This document shows, in pieces, positions 40,873 through 50,314 of a DNA stretch of 64,000 nucleotides (its first letter is position 1; each line of letters opens with the position of its first letter). The DNA is taken from contig NZ_CP049256.1 in assembly GCF_011046485.1 (NCBI RefSeq), forward strand, positions 1,302,001 to 1,366,000, in the 5' to 3' direction. The position numbers and the translations under genes are program-made. The notes beneath the pieces are model-generated. The model saw nothing but the letters and a program-made list of their open reading frames with translations, did not search any database and was not told the origin of the DNA. Origin of the DNA: Microbacterium sp. 4R-513. Lineage in GTDB: Bacteria; Actinomycetota; Actinomycetes; Actinomycetales; Microbacteriaceae.

Positions 40873-41445
40873 ATGACTTCGTCGAACGGCGCGACCGACC
40901 CCGCAGACGCCATCGCCGCTGCGCTCGCTCGGCTGCGCGGGCGACGGATGCCTCGTCCTCCGTGGGACGGCCCCCACCACCACGACGGCCCCTGGGGCCA
41001 CGGGCCCATGGGCGGCCACCACGGCGGTCCCCGCTTCGGCCCCGGCGTGCCGGGTGTGCCCGGCGGCGGGCACGGGGGACCGCCGTGGGCGGCGGCCGGG
41101 CGCTTCGGCGGACCTGCCCGCCTCCGGCTCCTCGAGGCGCTGGCCGCGGCATCCACCCCTCTCTCTGTGAGCGAGGTGGGCGAGGCGATCGGCGTCGATC
41201 AGCCGCGCGCCTCTCGGCTCGTGCAGCAGGCCGCCGAACTGGGTCTCGTGCGGCGCGAGGCGGACCCTGCCGACGCGCGCCGCACGCGCATCGCGCTGAC
41301 GGATGAGGGGAGGTCGCTCGTGCGGGGCTTCCGTGGTGAGCGCCGGGAGGCCGTCGACTCCGCGCTCGTGCAGTTCACGGATGCCGAGCGCGCGGAGCTC
41401 GCCCGCCTGCTGACGAAGCTCGCCGACGCCTGGCCGCGCGGCTGA
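40873..41445 (+). CDS. MarR-family regulator with a His/Gly/Pro-rich N-terminal insert
   Basis: This 190-aa protein starts after GGAGT. Residues ~28-72 are His/Gly/Pro-rich (PHHHDGPWGHGPMGGHHGG). A classical MarR winged helix follows: RLRLLEALAAASTPLSVSEVGEAIGVDQPRASRLV as HTH and RREADPADARRTRIALTDEG as wing. It shares the divergent CATGT-rich region with the larger His-rich MarR-like gene, so mutual or autoregulation is likely. Metal sensing is a hypothesis from the His content; no defined metal site is visible. Confidence 0.85.
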   Translation: MTSSNGATDPADAIAAALARLRGRRMPRPPWDGPHHHDGPWGHGPMGGHHGGPRFGPGVPGVPGGGHGGPPWAAAGRFGGPARLRLLEALAAASTPLSVSEVGEAIGVDQPRASRLVQQAAELGLVRREADPADARRTRIALTDEGRSLVRGFRGERREAVDSALVQFTDAERAELARLLTKLADAWPRG

Positions 41446-41451
41446 AGCCGG

Positions 41452-42900
41452 TCAGGCCTCGACGGGATGCCGCGGGGGGAACTTGACGAGCAGGAGCAGT
41501 CCGAGCCCGACGGCGAGCACGATGGCGATGCCGAGGATCCCCCAGTACGTCGCGCCGAAGATCGCGATGAAGAGGGTCCACAGCGCGGGTGACATGAAGC
41601 TCGCGACGCGGCCCGTCGTGGCGTAGAGGCCGAAGATCTCTCCCTGCATCCCCTCGGGCGTCACGCGGGCCAGCAGCGATCTGCTCGCCGCCTGCGCGGG
41701 ACCGACGAATGCCGAGAGGATGAGGCCGCCGATCCAGAAGACGGTCTTGCCCGCCGCATGCCCGAAGAACACGACGAGCGCGATGACCACGAGTCCCGTG
41801 AGCGCCGTGATGATGACGGCGCGGGCGCCGAATCGGTCGTCGAACCGGCCGGCGATGATCGTCGAGGCGCCTGCCACGACGTTCGCCGCGATCGCGAAGA
41901 TGAGCACCTCGTTGTCGGTGAAGTGGAAAGCGACCGCCGCCAGCACGCCGCCGAACGCGAAGACCCCGGCGAGCCCGTCGCGGTAGACGGCGCTCGCGAG
42001 GAGGAACCAGAACGTGGGGCGGTGGGTGCGATAGAGGGCGATGATGTCCTGCACGAGCACGCCGTACGCGGCGAAGAACCCAACCCGCTCGACGCCCACC
42101 GGCTTGGGCGCCTCGGGCACGTTGAGGAACAGGGGGAGTGCGAAGAGGAGGGTCCACACGCCGCACCCGACGGCGATCAGGCGGTACGCCAGTCCGTCCG
42201 ACGTGTCCATGCCGAACCAGTCGACGAACGTCAGGACGATGACGATCGTGAGCGCGACGATGCCGCCGATGTAGCCGAGGCCCCAGCCCAGGCCGCTCAC
42301 CTTGCCGATCGTCTTCGGCGTCGACACCTGCACGAGCATCGAGTTGTAGTTGACTCCGGCGATCTCGGACACGACCGCGCCGACCGAGAGCACCAGCGCG
42401 CCGTACCAGAAGAAGGCGGGGTCGGCCTGCGCGAAGAACAGCGCGAACTGCAGGAGCGCGAGGAGGATCGTGAAGACGAGAAGCCACCGCTTGCGGCTGC
42501 CGGAGCGGTCGGCCGTCTGGCCCAGCACCGGGGCGAGCAGAAGGATGAGGATGCCGGCGATCGTCGTCGCCAGCCCGTAGCCGCTCGAGAGGCCGGCGAG
42601 CGCCTGCTCGCGCGCAGGGTCGTCCTCGGCGAGCTTGGCGACGTCGTCGGGCAGGAAGTTGACCGAGACGAGGTAGAGCGACGCGAAGACGAAGGTGAGG
42701 AGCACCGAATTGAACGGCTGCGTCGCCCAGTCCCACATCGCCCATGAGAAGACCTGCTTGCGGGGGATCGGCGTCTCATCCGTCGTGTCCTGGAACATGA
42801 CGCCCACGGCGGCGATCGCTCCGCTGTTCGCCGCGGCGGGCGGTGTCGCCCTGCTCGGGTCCGGCTTTCCGTCGCGTGCGGAGGAGCTCATGTCGGTCAC
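41452..42900 (-). CDS. MFS transporter, UMF1/Atg22-like family
   Basis: This 482-aa membrane protein has about 12 spans. The family N-terminal motif is FSWAMWDWATQPFNSVLL. It also has GLGWGLGYIGGIVAL and an A-loop-like ADRSGSRKR. A ~45-residue hydrophilic tail precedes the first span. The GTG at 42900 and the ATG at 42891 are both possible starts, the former nearer to GAAGGGCCC. It is convergent with the smaller MarR gene, 6 bp apart. The substrate is unknown; some relatives export sugars or drugs. Confidence 0.85.
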   Translation of the reverse strand: MTDMSSSARDGKPDPSRATPPAAANSGAIAAVGVMFQDTTDETPIPRKQVFSWAMWDWATQPFNSVLLTFVFASLYLVSVNFLPDDVAKLAEDDPAREQALAGLSSGYGLATTIAGILILLLAPVLGQTADRSGSRKRWLLVFTILLALLQFALFFAQADPAFFWYGALVLSVGAVVSEIAGVNYNSMLVQVSTPKTIGKVSGLGWGLGYIGGIVALTIVIVLTFVDWFGMDTSDGLAYRLIAVGCGVWTLLFALPLFLNVPEAPKPVGVERVGFFAAYGVLVQDIIALYRTHRPTFWFLLASAVYRDGLAGVFAFGGVLAAVAFHFTDNEVLIFAIAANVVAGASTIIAGRFDDRFGARAVIITALTGLVVIALVVFFGHAAGKTVFWIGGLILSAFVGPAQAASRSLLARVTPEGMQGEIFGLYATTGRVASFMSPALWTLFIAIFGATYWGILGIAIVLAVGLGLLLLVKFPPRHPVEA

Positions 42901-43030
42901 GTTAGGGCCCTTCGGTGAACGGCGGGTTCCGCCGCGCGATGCGCCGCCTCTTCGCGGTGCGTCGCCAGGCTACTGGGACTGGACGTTCGGCGACCTCCTC
43001 CGCGCCGGGTGAGCGTCCTAGGGAGGCGCG

Positions 43031-43067
43031 CCGTGTCGCGGGGCGACGACGGCCGACCGCGACACGG
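43031..43067. repeat. Perfect 11-bp inverted repeat
   Basis: CCGTGTCGCGG (43031-43041) and CCGCGACACGG (43057-43067) are separated by 15 bp, upstream of the carboxypeptidase gene. It may be a hairpin in the leader, a terminator or a protein site. A TTGACC at 43095-43100 with CAGGAT 17 bp later may be the promoter. Confidence 0.55.
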
Positions 43068-43156
43068 TGAGGCCATGCCGTCCCAGGCATGCTCTTGACC
43101 GACCCTTTGAGCGAGGCCAGGATGAGCGCCGAGCATGCCGAACCAAGGGAGTTTCC

Positions 43157-46100
43157 ATGTTCCGTCGCTTCGCCGTCGTCACCGTCGCCGCGCTCGTCCT
43201 CTCGGGAGCGGCCGCCACCTCGGCAAGCGCCAGCCCACCGACCGACGATGACGGGGTGGGGACGGCCGTCTACACGGGAAGCGTGAGCCAGGACGCCTTG
43301 AGCGACATCGCGGCTCTCGTCGACCGACGGGAGATGGTGGTCACGCCGGGAGTCGAAGCCGGCGAGGTCGAGGTCCAGGTCATCCTCAACGAGGCGCAGG
43401 CCGCCGCGCTCGAGAAGGAGGGAACCGCGCTCGAGACCAAAGCGCCCGCCGCGCAGCGCCGCCTGCTCGCGGCGACGCCCGAAGGCGTCTACCGCACCTA
43501 CGGCGGAGACGGCGGCATCCGCGACGAACTCATGGATCAGGCCGCCGCGCATCCCGGCATCGCGCAGTTCCGCGTGCTCGGTCAGACCTGGCAGGGTCAG
43601 GACATCGGCGCGGTCCGGGTCACCGGTGACATCGCGAAGCAGAAGAAGGACGGGAAGCGCCCCACGACGGTCTACGTCGCGGCGCAGCACGCCCGCGAGT
43701 GGATCACACCCGAGATGGTCCGCCGCCTCCTCGACTACTACCTGTCGTCGTACGGGAAGGACCCGCGGGTCACGAAGATCATCGACTCGACGGAGCTGTG
43801 GTTCGTGCCCGTCGCCAACCCCGACGGCTACGACTTCACCTTCCAGGAGGGCAACCGCCTCTGGCGCAAGAACCTGCGCGACAACGATGGCGACGGTCAG
43901 ATCACGGGCGTCGACGGCGTCGACCTGAACCGCAACTCGGCGACCCGGTGGGGGTACGACAACGAGGGATCCTCGCCCAATCCCGCGAGCGACACCTACC
44001 GTGGGCCGAGCCCGGGCTCCGAGCCCGAGACCCAGGCGCTCGACCACCTCTTCGCCGACGTCACGCCGCAGTTCATGATCAACTACCACTCCGCCGCCGA
44101 GCTGCTGCTCTACGGGATCGGGTGGCAGGTCGCCACACCGTCGCCCGACGACGTGATCTACGAGGCGATGGCCGGCGACGACGCCACTCCGGCGGTGCCG
44201 GGCTACGATCCCGACCTGTCGGCCGAGCTGTACACGACGAACGGCGACCTGGACACGCACATGCAGGAGAAGTACGGGACGCTCGGCTTCACCCCCGAGA
44301 TGTCGACCTGCGAGGACGCCGCCGACTCCGTCCCGGACGACGAATGGGTCGCCGAGGACGACTGCGTGGCCCTGGGCTTCGACTTCCCCGACGACGAGGC
44401 GCTCATCCAGGCCGAGTTCGAGAAGAACATCCCGTTCGCGCTCGCGGTCGCCGAGTCGGCTCCCGATCCGGACGACCCCGTTTCGGTCGTAGGACGGGAT
44501 GCCGAGGACTTCCGCGTCGACTCCTTCTCGGTGTCGTACGGCGACCCCCAGACGGTCGCCGTGTGGGCGAAGCGCGCCCTCAAGGCGAAGACGATGTACT
44601 ACTCCGTCAACGGCGGACCCACGAAGAAGGCGAAGGTCGAGGAGTGGTCGGGCGGCGAGCGCTACGGCTTCGAGAACACGGACTACTACGCCGAATACCG
44701 GGGGGTCGTGACCGGGACGAAAGCGGGCGACAGCGTCGAGGTCTGGTTCGGCGGGCAGACGACCGCGGCAGACCTCCCGAAGGGGCAGAAGCCCGGCAAG
44801 GTCGAGAGCGAGCACTTCACGTACGAGGTCGCGCAGGACACCGGCGACTCCGTGCTCATCGTCGCCAACGAGGACTACACGGGCGCTCAGAACGCCGACG
44901 AGCCCCCTCACGCCGCCGGACTCACCTACCTCGACGAGCACATCGCCGCGCTCGAGGCGAACGGCGTGACGCCGGACGTGTGGGATGTCGATGCACAGGG
45001 CGTTCCGCACGACCTCGGCGTGCTGGGTCACTACGACGCCGTGATCTGGTATCTCGGCGACAACCGGCTGACGCAGGACGAGGAGGACGTGCTGACCGAG
45101 TACGGGAGCGGACGGTATCCCGACCTCTCGGTCGCCGAGCGCCAGCAGTACCTGACGATCTCGATGCGCGACTTCCTCAACGAAGGCGGCAAGGTCGCGC
45201 TCGCCGGTGAGACCACCGCCTACTACGGCCTCCTCGGAGGGTCGCTCGGCGGCATCTACTACGGCCTGGACGGCGCTCCCGACCAGCAGTGCGTGGTCAC
45301 AGTCGACCCGACCAGCGACTGCCTGATCCTGGCGGACGACTTCACGCAGTACTGGATGGGCGCATACGACCGTGATCCGGTCACGGCGAGCGGCATCTCG
45401 GGGATCGCCGACCCGCTCACGGGCCTCGAGGCGACGTTCGGCGGCCCGGCCACGGTCGGCAACCCGATCGATGAGGCGGGCGCCTTCACTCCGACCAGCG
45501 AAGTGCTGCCGGTCGACGAGTTCCCGCAGTTCGAGAGCTGGGCGGCTGCCGACTACACCGATCCGCCGGTCGAGTACACGCCCGCCGAAGGGGCGTGGGT
45601 GGCATCCGCGAGCCACATCGACGACGGCTACCAGCGTCTTGCGCGCACGATCGCCGTTCCCGATCTGGCCGCGGGCGAGACGGCGACGTTCGATGCGCAG
45701 TTCTCCTTCGCGACCGAGGAGGAGTACGACAATGTGATCGTCGAGGTGCGTCCCGTCGGCACGGAGGACTGGACGACGCTGCCCGATCTCAACGGCGGCA
45801 CGCAGTCCGCACCACCGGCCGAGTGCGAGGCAGGGTTCTACATCGAGGAGCACCCGCAGCTCGAGCACTATCTGACGATTCAGGACGGCGGATGCCTGAC
45901 GACCGGCTCTACCGGTGAATGGAACTCCTTCACCGGAGCATCGGACGGCTGGATCCCCGTCTCGTTCGATCTCAGTGCCTACGAGGGGCAGGAGGTCCAG
46001 CTCGTCATCAGCTACGTCACCGATCCCGCCACGGGAGAACGGGGCGTCATGGTGGATGACATCAGCTTCACCATCGCGGGCGACGAGATCGAGGCGGAGG

Positions 46101-46312
46101 GCTTCGAGACCGGCCTGGGAGCATGGTCGGCGATCGGAGCTCCCGACTCGAGCCCCGGCAACTCCTCCGACTGGGAGCGGACGCAGCCCGCCGCCTACAG
46201 CGTCACGGCCACGCCCGACACGCTGCTCTTCGGCTTCGGCCTCGAGCAGCTGTCGACCGACGAGGAGCGGACGGCTGTCGTCGCACGCATCCTCGACCAC
46301 TTCGGCATGTGA
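43157..46312 (+). CDS. Secreted M14 zinc carboxypeptidase with C-terminal beta domains
   Basis: This 1051-aa exported protease has a signal peptide ending near TSASASP (26). A propeptide-like region runs to ~105, and the M14 domain covers ~115-455. Zinc ligands H178 and E181 are in QHAREW, H311 is in NYHSAAE, and the catalytic Glu381 is in GFTPEM. The long C-terminus includes a Rossmann-like segment (SVLIVANEDYTG, LDEHIAALEANG) and a terminal jelly-roll-like domain (GVMVDDISFTIAG), recalling immune-inhibitor-A-type proteases. There is no anchor, so it should be released. The ATG has AAGGGAG upstream. It likely scavenges peptides. Confidence 0.92.
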   Translation: MFRRFAVVTVAALVLSGAAATSASASPPTDDDGVGTAVYTGSVSQDALSDIAALVDRREMVVTPGVEAGEVEVQVILNEAQAAALEKEGTALETKAPAAQRRLLAATPEGVYRTYGGDGGIRDELMDQAAAHPGIAQFRVLGQTWQGQDIGAVRVTGDIAKQKKDGKRPTTVYVAAQHAREWITPEMVRRLLDYYLSSYGKDPRVTKIIDSTELWFVPVANPDGYDFTFQEGNRLWRKNLRDNDGDGQITGVDGVDLNRNSATRWGYDNEGSSPNPASDTYRGPSPGSEPETQALDHLFADVTPQFMINYHSAAELLLYGIGWQVATPSPDDVIYEAMAGDDATPAVPGYDPDLSAELYTTNGDLDTHMQEKYGTLGFTPEMSTCEDAADSVPDDEWVAEDDCVALGFDFPDDEALIQAEFEKNIPFALAVAESAPDPDDPVSVVGRDAEDFRVDSFSVSYGDPQTVAVWAKRALKAKTMYYSVNGGPTKKAKVEEWSGGERYGFENTDYYAEYRGVVTGTKAGDSVEVWFGGQTTAADLPKGQKPGKVESEHFTYEVAQDTGDSVLIVANEDYTGAQNADEPPHAAGLTYLDEHIAALEANGVTPDVWDVDAQGVPHDLGVLGHYDAVIWYLGDNRLTQDEEDVLTEYGSGRYPDLSVAERQQYLTISMRDFLNEGGKVALAGETTAYYGLLGGSLGGIYYGLDGAPDQQCVVTVDPTSDCLILADDFTQYWMGAYDRDPVTASGISGIADPLTGLEATFGGPATVGNPIDEAGAFTPTSEVLPVDEFPQFESWAAADYTDPPVEYTPAEGAWVASASHIDDGYQRLARTIAVPDLAAGETATFDAQFSFATEEEYDNVIVEVRPVGTEDWTTLPDLNGGTQSAPPAECEAGFYIEEHPQLEHYLTIQDGGCLTTGSTGEWNSFTGASDGWIPVSFDLSAYEGQEVQLVISYVTDPATGERGVMVDDISFTIAGDEIEAEGFETGLGAWSAIGAPDSSPGNSSDWERTQPAAYSVTATPDTLLFGFGLEQLSTDEERTAVVARILDHFGM

Positions 46313-46335
46313 CCCGCTGCGCACACTGACCCGGG

Positions 46336-46362
46336 GGCGGCGGCCGGCGAACGGCCGCCGCC
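46336..46362. terminator. Bidirectional GC-rich terminator hairpin
   Basis: GGCGGCGGCCG pairs perfectly with CGGCCGCCGCC over a 5-nt loop (GCGAA). It lies between the convergent carboxypeptidase and HPP genes. Confidence 0.75.
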
Positions 46363-46395
46363 TCCGGCGTGGGACTGACTCGGGCGAGCCGCCGC

Positions 46396-46911
46396 TCAGG
46401 CCGGGCGGCCGATGATCAGCTTGTTGACCCCGAAGCCCGAGACCGTCACGAGGACGATCGCACCCGCCATCGACAGGAGCTGCACGGGCTGCACGAAGAT
46501 GCCCAGGCTCACGATGAGCGTCGTCGCCCCCGCAGGCGGGTGCGGCAGTTTCAGCAGGGTGAGCACCAGCGTCGTGATCGCCACCGAGAGCGCGCCGGCG
46601 GCGACGTAGGCGGGAGTCAGACCCCCGTCGGGTGCGGGCGGGGTTCCCTGCAGCCCGAGGGCATAGAAGCACGCGACACCGGCGACAAGGCCCACGCCGT
46701 GCCCGACGAGGGCGTTCTGTGGGCGGGACGACGGCTGTTCGGGCGACTCGAAGAAGAGCATGACCGTGGGCCCGAGGCTCGGGAAGAGCCAGGGCTGCTT
46801 GAGCGCCAGCCCGACAGCGCCACTGAGGGCGAGGACGACGAGGCCGAGGACGGCCCCGTACCCGGCCTGGCCGGCGCGGGTCTCGCGCAGGCGGATGACG
46901 GAGCGATTCAC
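46396..46911 (-). CDS. HPP-family membrane protein
   Basis: This 171-aa protein has about four to five transmembrane segments and the family motif LKLPHPPAGATTLIVSLG (the HPP motif). It also has WLFPSLGPTVMLFF near the N-terminus. It starts at GTG. Some family members are implicated in nitrite transport in cyanobacteria and chloroplasts; that role is not shown for actinobacteria. There is no obvious operon partner. Confidence 0.88.
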   Translation of the reverse strand: MNRSVIRLRETRAGQAGYGAVLGLVVLALSGAVGLALKQPWLFPSLGPTVMLFFESPEQPSSRPQNALVGHGVGLVAGVACFYALGLQGTPPAPDGGLTPAYVAAGALSVAITTLVLTLLKLPHPPAGATTLIVSLGIFVQPVQLLSMAGAIVLVTVSGFGVNKLIIGRPA

Positions 46912-46986
46912 GCGTCGAGTGTCGGACCGCGGCCGTCGCGAAGGCGATGGCCTTTACAAACGGCAGCCGGAGGTGCAACCGGTCGG

Positions 46987-47805
46987 TCAGGTGCCCGCGA
47001 GCCGCTCGACGAGCGGCGACAGGCGCGAGGCCAGCTCACCCGGGACGGTGAGATAGGAAACGCCCGCTTCGTCTCGGAGCCGCTGAACGGTGTCCGCGTC
47101 GCGATCGAGGTCGCCGGTGAGCATCATGACGGCTCCGCTCGCGCGCAGCCCGTCCGGCGTGAGGCCCAGCCGGTGCCGGAGCCACCCCGGCAGCTCATCT
47201 CCGACGCCCGTGACCTGCATAGCCAGCTCCAGGTCGTCGCCCCCGAGCTCGCGCACGTGACGGACGACGTCCGCGAGCTCGGCGGCCCCGATCTCGGGCG
47301 CCGTCGGAAGCGCCAGGGTTCCCGCCGCGCGTCCGGCGAGCCGCAGCATCCGGTCGCCCCGGCCGGCGATGACGATCCTCGGCACCGGCTCGACCTGACC
47401 CGCTACCGCGTCGATGGTCTCTTCGACGCGGTCCACCCGCTCTCTGGGCGATCCCCACGCCACTCCCAAGGCCTCGGCATCCTTCTCGCCACCCGGACGA
47501 CCGGCCCCGATTCCCAGCTCGAACCGCCCGACCGACAGGGTCTGGAGGGTCCGCGTCTCGCGCACCACCTCCGCCGGCCGACGAAGCGGCGCCGAGAGCA
47601 CCCACGTCCCCAGCCGCAGGGTGGTCGTGCCGCCGGCGGCCGCCGCGAGCACGGGGAAGGGAGACGGCGTCCACAGCGTGTCGGGAACGAGGAGCGTCGA
47701 ATAGCCGGATGCCTCGAGCCGCCGCGCCTCGTCGGCCCACTCGCGCGCGGCGCCGCGGACCGACACGACAGCGCCGAAGCGGAGGGGACGCGGCGACCGG
47801 CTCAT
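46987..47805 (-). CDS. LLM-class (luciferase-like) oxidoreductase, probably F420-dependent
   Basis: This 272-aa TIM-barrel enzyme shows RFGAVVSVRGAAREWADEARRLEASGYSTLLVPD, TTTLRLGTWVLSAPLRRPAEVVRETRTLQTLSVGRFELGIGAG and PRIVIAGRGDRMLRLAGRAA. These are features of the short actinobacterial F420-type LLM subfamily. The ATG at 47805 is chosen over an upstream start lacking support. Substrate and even cofactor (F420 versus FMN) are inferred from the family. Confidence 0.85.
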   Translation of the reverse strand: MSRSPRPLRFGAVVSVRGAAREWADEARRLEASGYSTLLVPDTLWTPSPFPVLAAAAGGTTTLRLGTWVLSAPLRRPAEVVRETRTLQTLSVGRFELGIGAGRPGGEKDAEALGVAWGSPRERVDRVEETIDAVAGQVEPVPRIVIAGRGDRMLRLAGRAAGTLALPTAPEIGAAELADVVRHVRELGGDDLELAMQVTGVGDELPGWLRHRLGLTPDGLRASGAVMMLTGDLDRDADTVQRLRDEAGVSYLTVPGELASRLSPLVERLAGT

Positions 47806-47896
47806 CCGCCCATGATGGTGCCGCTGCCCGGTGGAGGCATCCATCGATCGGAGACTTGGCGCCTACTCCGCGCGGAGTACGTGCACCGGGTCGGGC

Positions 47897-48454
47897 TCAG
47901 CGCCGCCACTCGCGCTCGAGCACGGCGTACTGGCCCGTGTCGGTCCACTCTCCCTTGGACCACATGTGCTCGACGAAGTGAGCCTCGTGCCGCATGCCGA
48001 GCCGCAGGCAGAGGGCGACGGATGCCTCGTTCCTCGGGTCGAGCTCGGCATACACGCGGTGCAGGCCGATCTCGCCGAACGCCGCGTCGAGCAGGAGGGC
48101 GGCCGCCGTGCGCGCGTAGCCCTTGCCCTGTTCGCGGGCCAGGAGCGCCCAGCCGATCTCGGCCGTGCGGTCGTCGACGCTGGTGAGGTGGAAGTAAAGC
48201 GTGCCCACGAGAGCACCCGAGGCATCCCGGATCGCGGGCTGGACGTAGTCGCCGACCTTCTCGAGGCGGGTGGCCGCGGCATCCCGAGCGAGCACTTCCG
48301 CCACGCGCTCGCGCGACCGGGGCTCGTAGAGCATGTAGCGGCAGACGTCGGGATCGGACTGCAGCTCGTAGAGCGCCTCGAAGTCGTCATCGCAGAGCAG
48401 GTCGATCGAGACGCCGTCGCCGCCGATGGCATGAAAGTCCCAGGGAAGACCCAT
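47897..48454 (-). CDS. GNAT-family N-acetyltransferase (RimJ/RimL-like)
   Basis: This 185-aa acetyltransferase has a GNAT core: VGTLYFHLTSVDDRTAEIGWALLAREQGKGYARTAAALLL carries the acetyl-CoA loop (REQGKGYA). HRVYAELDPRNEASVALCLRLGMRHEAHF is the conserved C-terminal half of the RimJ/RimL group. I use the ATG at 48454; one at 48472 is also possible and neither has a strong ribosome site. The acceptor (protein N-terminus or small molecule) is unknown. Confidence 0.85.
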   Translation of the reverse strand: MGLPWDFHAIGGDGVSIDLLCDDDFEALYELQSDPDVCRYMLYEPRSRERVAEVLARDAAATRLEKVGDYVQPAIRDASGALVGTLYFHLTSVDDRTAEIGWALLAREQGKGYARTAAALLLDAAFGEIGLHRVYAELDPRNEASVALCLRLGMRHEAHFVEHMWSKGEWTDTGQYAVLEREWRR

Positions 48455-48601
48455 GTCGCCATCATGCTGCATGAGAGCCCCGAAAGCCTGTCGCCCGCGT
48501 CCGCTCGAACGTAGACTCGCCGCAACGTCGGCTCTTGGGGCGTCGACCGGCACCACCTTTTCGCATCACCTTCTGATCGCCTGCCGAAAGGTGCTCCACC
48601 C

Positions 48602-50290
48602 ATGACCGGTACTCCCCGGCGTGCGCTCGCCGCCGACATCACCCGCCGTGACGCTCTCGTCCTCGGCACCTCAGCCGCCGCTCTCGCGTTCGGGGGGCTC
48701 GTCGCCGGGCCTGCCTCGTCGGCACAGGCCGCCCCCAGTCCCCGGCTCCCCGGCGAGCTGGGGCGCCAGACCGACCTCGTGACCCGGTACCGCGGCACGG
48801 TGTTCGACCACATCCGCGTGAGCGTCGGCGGCGACGGTGCTCGACTGTTCATCCCCCAGGGCATCGTGCCGGGGTCGCAGCAGGTGCCGGTGCTGTGGCT
48901 GTACCACGGGGCGCAGAGCAGCGAGGACGCGCTGACCGGCGGTTTCCGGACCATGGGGGAGCGGGGCGTCGACTCGGGCATGATCGTGATCTGCCAGAAC
49001 CTCGGCGGCACCCTGTACACCCACCCGACGGCCAAGCAGCACCAGGTGAACGGGTGGAACTACCTCTCGGGCCTCTACGGGATCGACCGCAACTTCTTCC
49101 GGGGCACGTCGCACGGCGGTGCGATGGGCGCCGAAGTGCTCGCGGCGGGCCTCATCCCGCACGCCTACGGGTCTTACATCGTCAACGGCGTCTACGACAT
49201 CGAGCGGATGTACCTCGAGGGCACCGCGCAGGCCCGCTACAGCGTGGGCGCTGCCTTCGGCAACAGTCTCTCGCTCATCCGGGCGAACAATCCCGCGCGG
49301 CACCAGGGTGCGGACTGGGCGGGCCGCCGCGTCCGCGTCGTGTACTCGACACCGGACTCCTCGGATGCCACGACTCCGCCGCCGATCCACGCGAAGGCGC
49401 TCCTCGCCACCGCCGGCCCGTACGCCGTCGAGGCGTCGTTCCGGACGCATCTCAACGGCCACGACACACCCTCGTTCGCCGACACCGACAACCAGACGAC
49501 GCTCGAGCGCTGGATGGGCGAGATCGCGGCTCCGACGGGTCCGCGACTGGTCGCGAGCTGGTCGTTCTCCGAGGCGGCGGCGCCCTTCGCGTCGTCGGTC
49601 GCCGGAGTCGCGCCCCTCGCCCAGGGCACGGGGTCGGCCGCCAAGAAGGTGGCGACCCCCTTCGGGGGCGGCGTGCAGTTCGACGGCGCGAAGGACTACC
49701 TGCGGGTCGCGCGCGCGCAGATCGGGCCGCTCAACATCGGCGCCACGACGGGCGCTGTCACGATCGCCGCGTGGGTGTACAGCGCCGACACCAACAACGC
49801 CATGATCGCCGGATGCTGGCAGGAGGTCGCGGCGGGAAACGAGCGCTCCTACGGCCTCTTCAACGACCTGCCCACCTACGGGGGCGACGACCGCGTCTGC
49901 ATGCACGTGTCGGCCACCGGCGGGGCGACGCCGGGCTATCCCAGCTCGCGGGACGTCGCCGCCGACCCACGCACCATCACCCGCGGCGCGTGGCAGTTCC
50001 ACGTCGGCACCTACGACGGCTCGTCGATCGTCGCGTATCTCGACGGCGCGGCCCAGCCCTATCCGTCGTTCACCGACAACCAGGGAGCGACGTACGCGAA
50101 GAACCCGTACTCCTATCCCGACGGCGTGAACGCCGTGCCGACCGACTTCCTCGTCGGCGCCGGTCTGCGAGGCGGCGCGCCCCTCAATCTGCACAAGGGC
50201 GTGATCGCCAAGCTGCGCGTCTGGGACGGTGCGCTCGCGGCCGCCGACGTGAAGGCGCTGTACGACGCCGAGAAGGTGATGCTCGGCTGA
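48602..50290 (+). CDS. Tat-exported alpha/beta hydrolase-like protein with a C-terminal LamG-type domain
   Basis: This 562-aa protein has a twin-arginine signal (TRRDALVLG, R15-R16) ending near AQA-AP (residue 43). The first domain looks like an esterase/feruloyl-esterase-type alpha/beta hydrolase: YHGAQSS oxyanion region (101-107), nucleophile GTSHGG (Ser170), and a candidate His287 in NGHDTP. From ~314 a concanavalin/LamG-like jelly roll follows (VQFDGAKDYLRVARAQIG, VTIAAWVYS, IAKLRVWDGALAAADVKALYDAEK). The pairing suggests a secreted polysaccharide- or ester-acting enzyme. AAAGGTG precedes the ATG. Substrate unknown. Confidence 0.8.
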   Translation: MTGTPRRALAADITRRDALVLGTSAAALAFGGLVAGPASSAQAAPSPRLPGELGRQTDLVTRYRGTVFDHIRVSVGGDGARLFIPQGIVPGSQQVPVLWLYHGAQSSEDALTGGFRTMGERGVDSGMIVICQNLGGTLYTHPTAKQHQVNGWNYLSGLYGIDRNFFRGTSHGGAMGAEVLAAGLIPHAYGSYIVNGVYDIERMYLEGTAQARYSVGAAFGNSLSLIRANNPARHQGADWAGRRVRVVYSTPDSSDATTPPPIHAKALLATAGPYAVEASFRTHLNGHDTPSFADTDNQTTLERWMGEIAAPTGPRLVASWSFSEAAAPFASSVAGVAPLAQGTGSAAKKVATPFGGGVQFDGAKDYLRVARAQIGPLNIGATTGAVTIAAWVYSADTNNAMIAGCWQEVAAGNERSYGLFNDLPTYGGDDRVCMHVSATGGATPGYPSSRDVAADPRTITRGAWQFHVGTYDGSSIVAYLDGAAQPYPSFTDNQGATYAKNPYSYPDGVNAVPTDFLVGAGLRGGAPLNLHKGVIAKLRVWDGALAAADVKALYDAEKVMLG

Positions 50291-50314
50291 TCCCTCGGAG
50301 CGCGAGACTGGAAA

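Noticed and set aside
4266..43105. Identical CTTGACCGACCCT upstream of the sugar operon (4266) and the carboxypeptidase gene (43094)
   Set aside because: Probably two similar -35 regions; downstream sequences differ and two copies of a 13-mer in this GC-rich context are weak evidence for a shared regulator.
42902..46978. Very long open frame (over 1300 codons) on the minus strand, opposite the carboxypeptidase gene
   Set aside because: It is antisense to a clearly recognisable M14 protease with signal peptide and catalytic residues; high GC in third positions keeps stops out of the opposite strand. Its translation is Arg/Val/Gly-rich without any domain.
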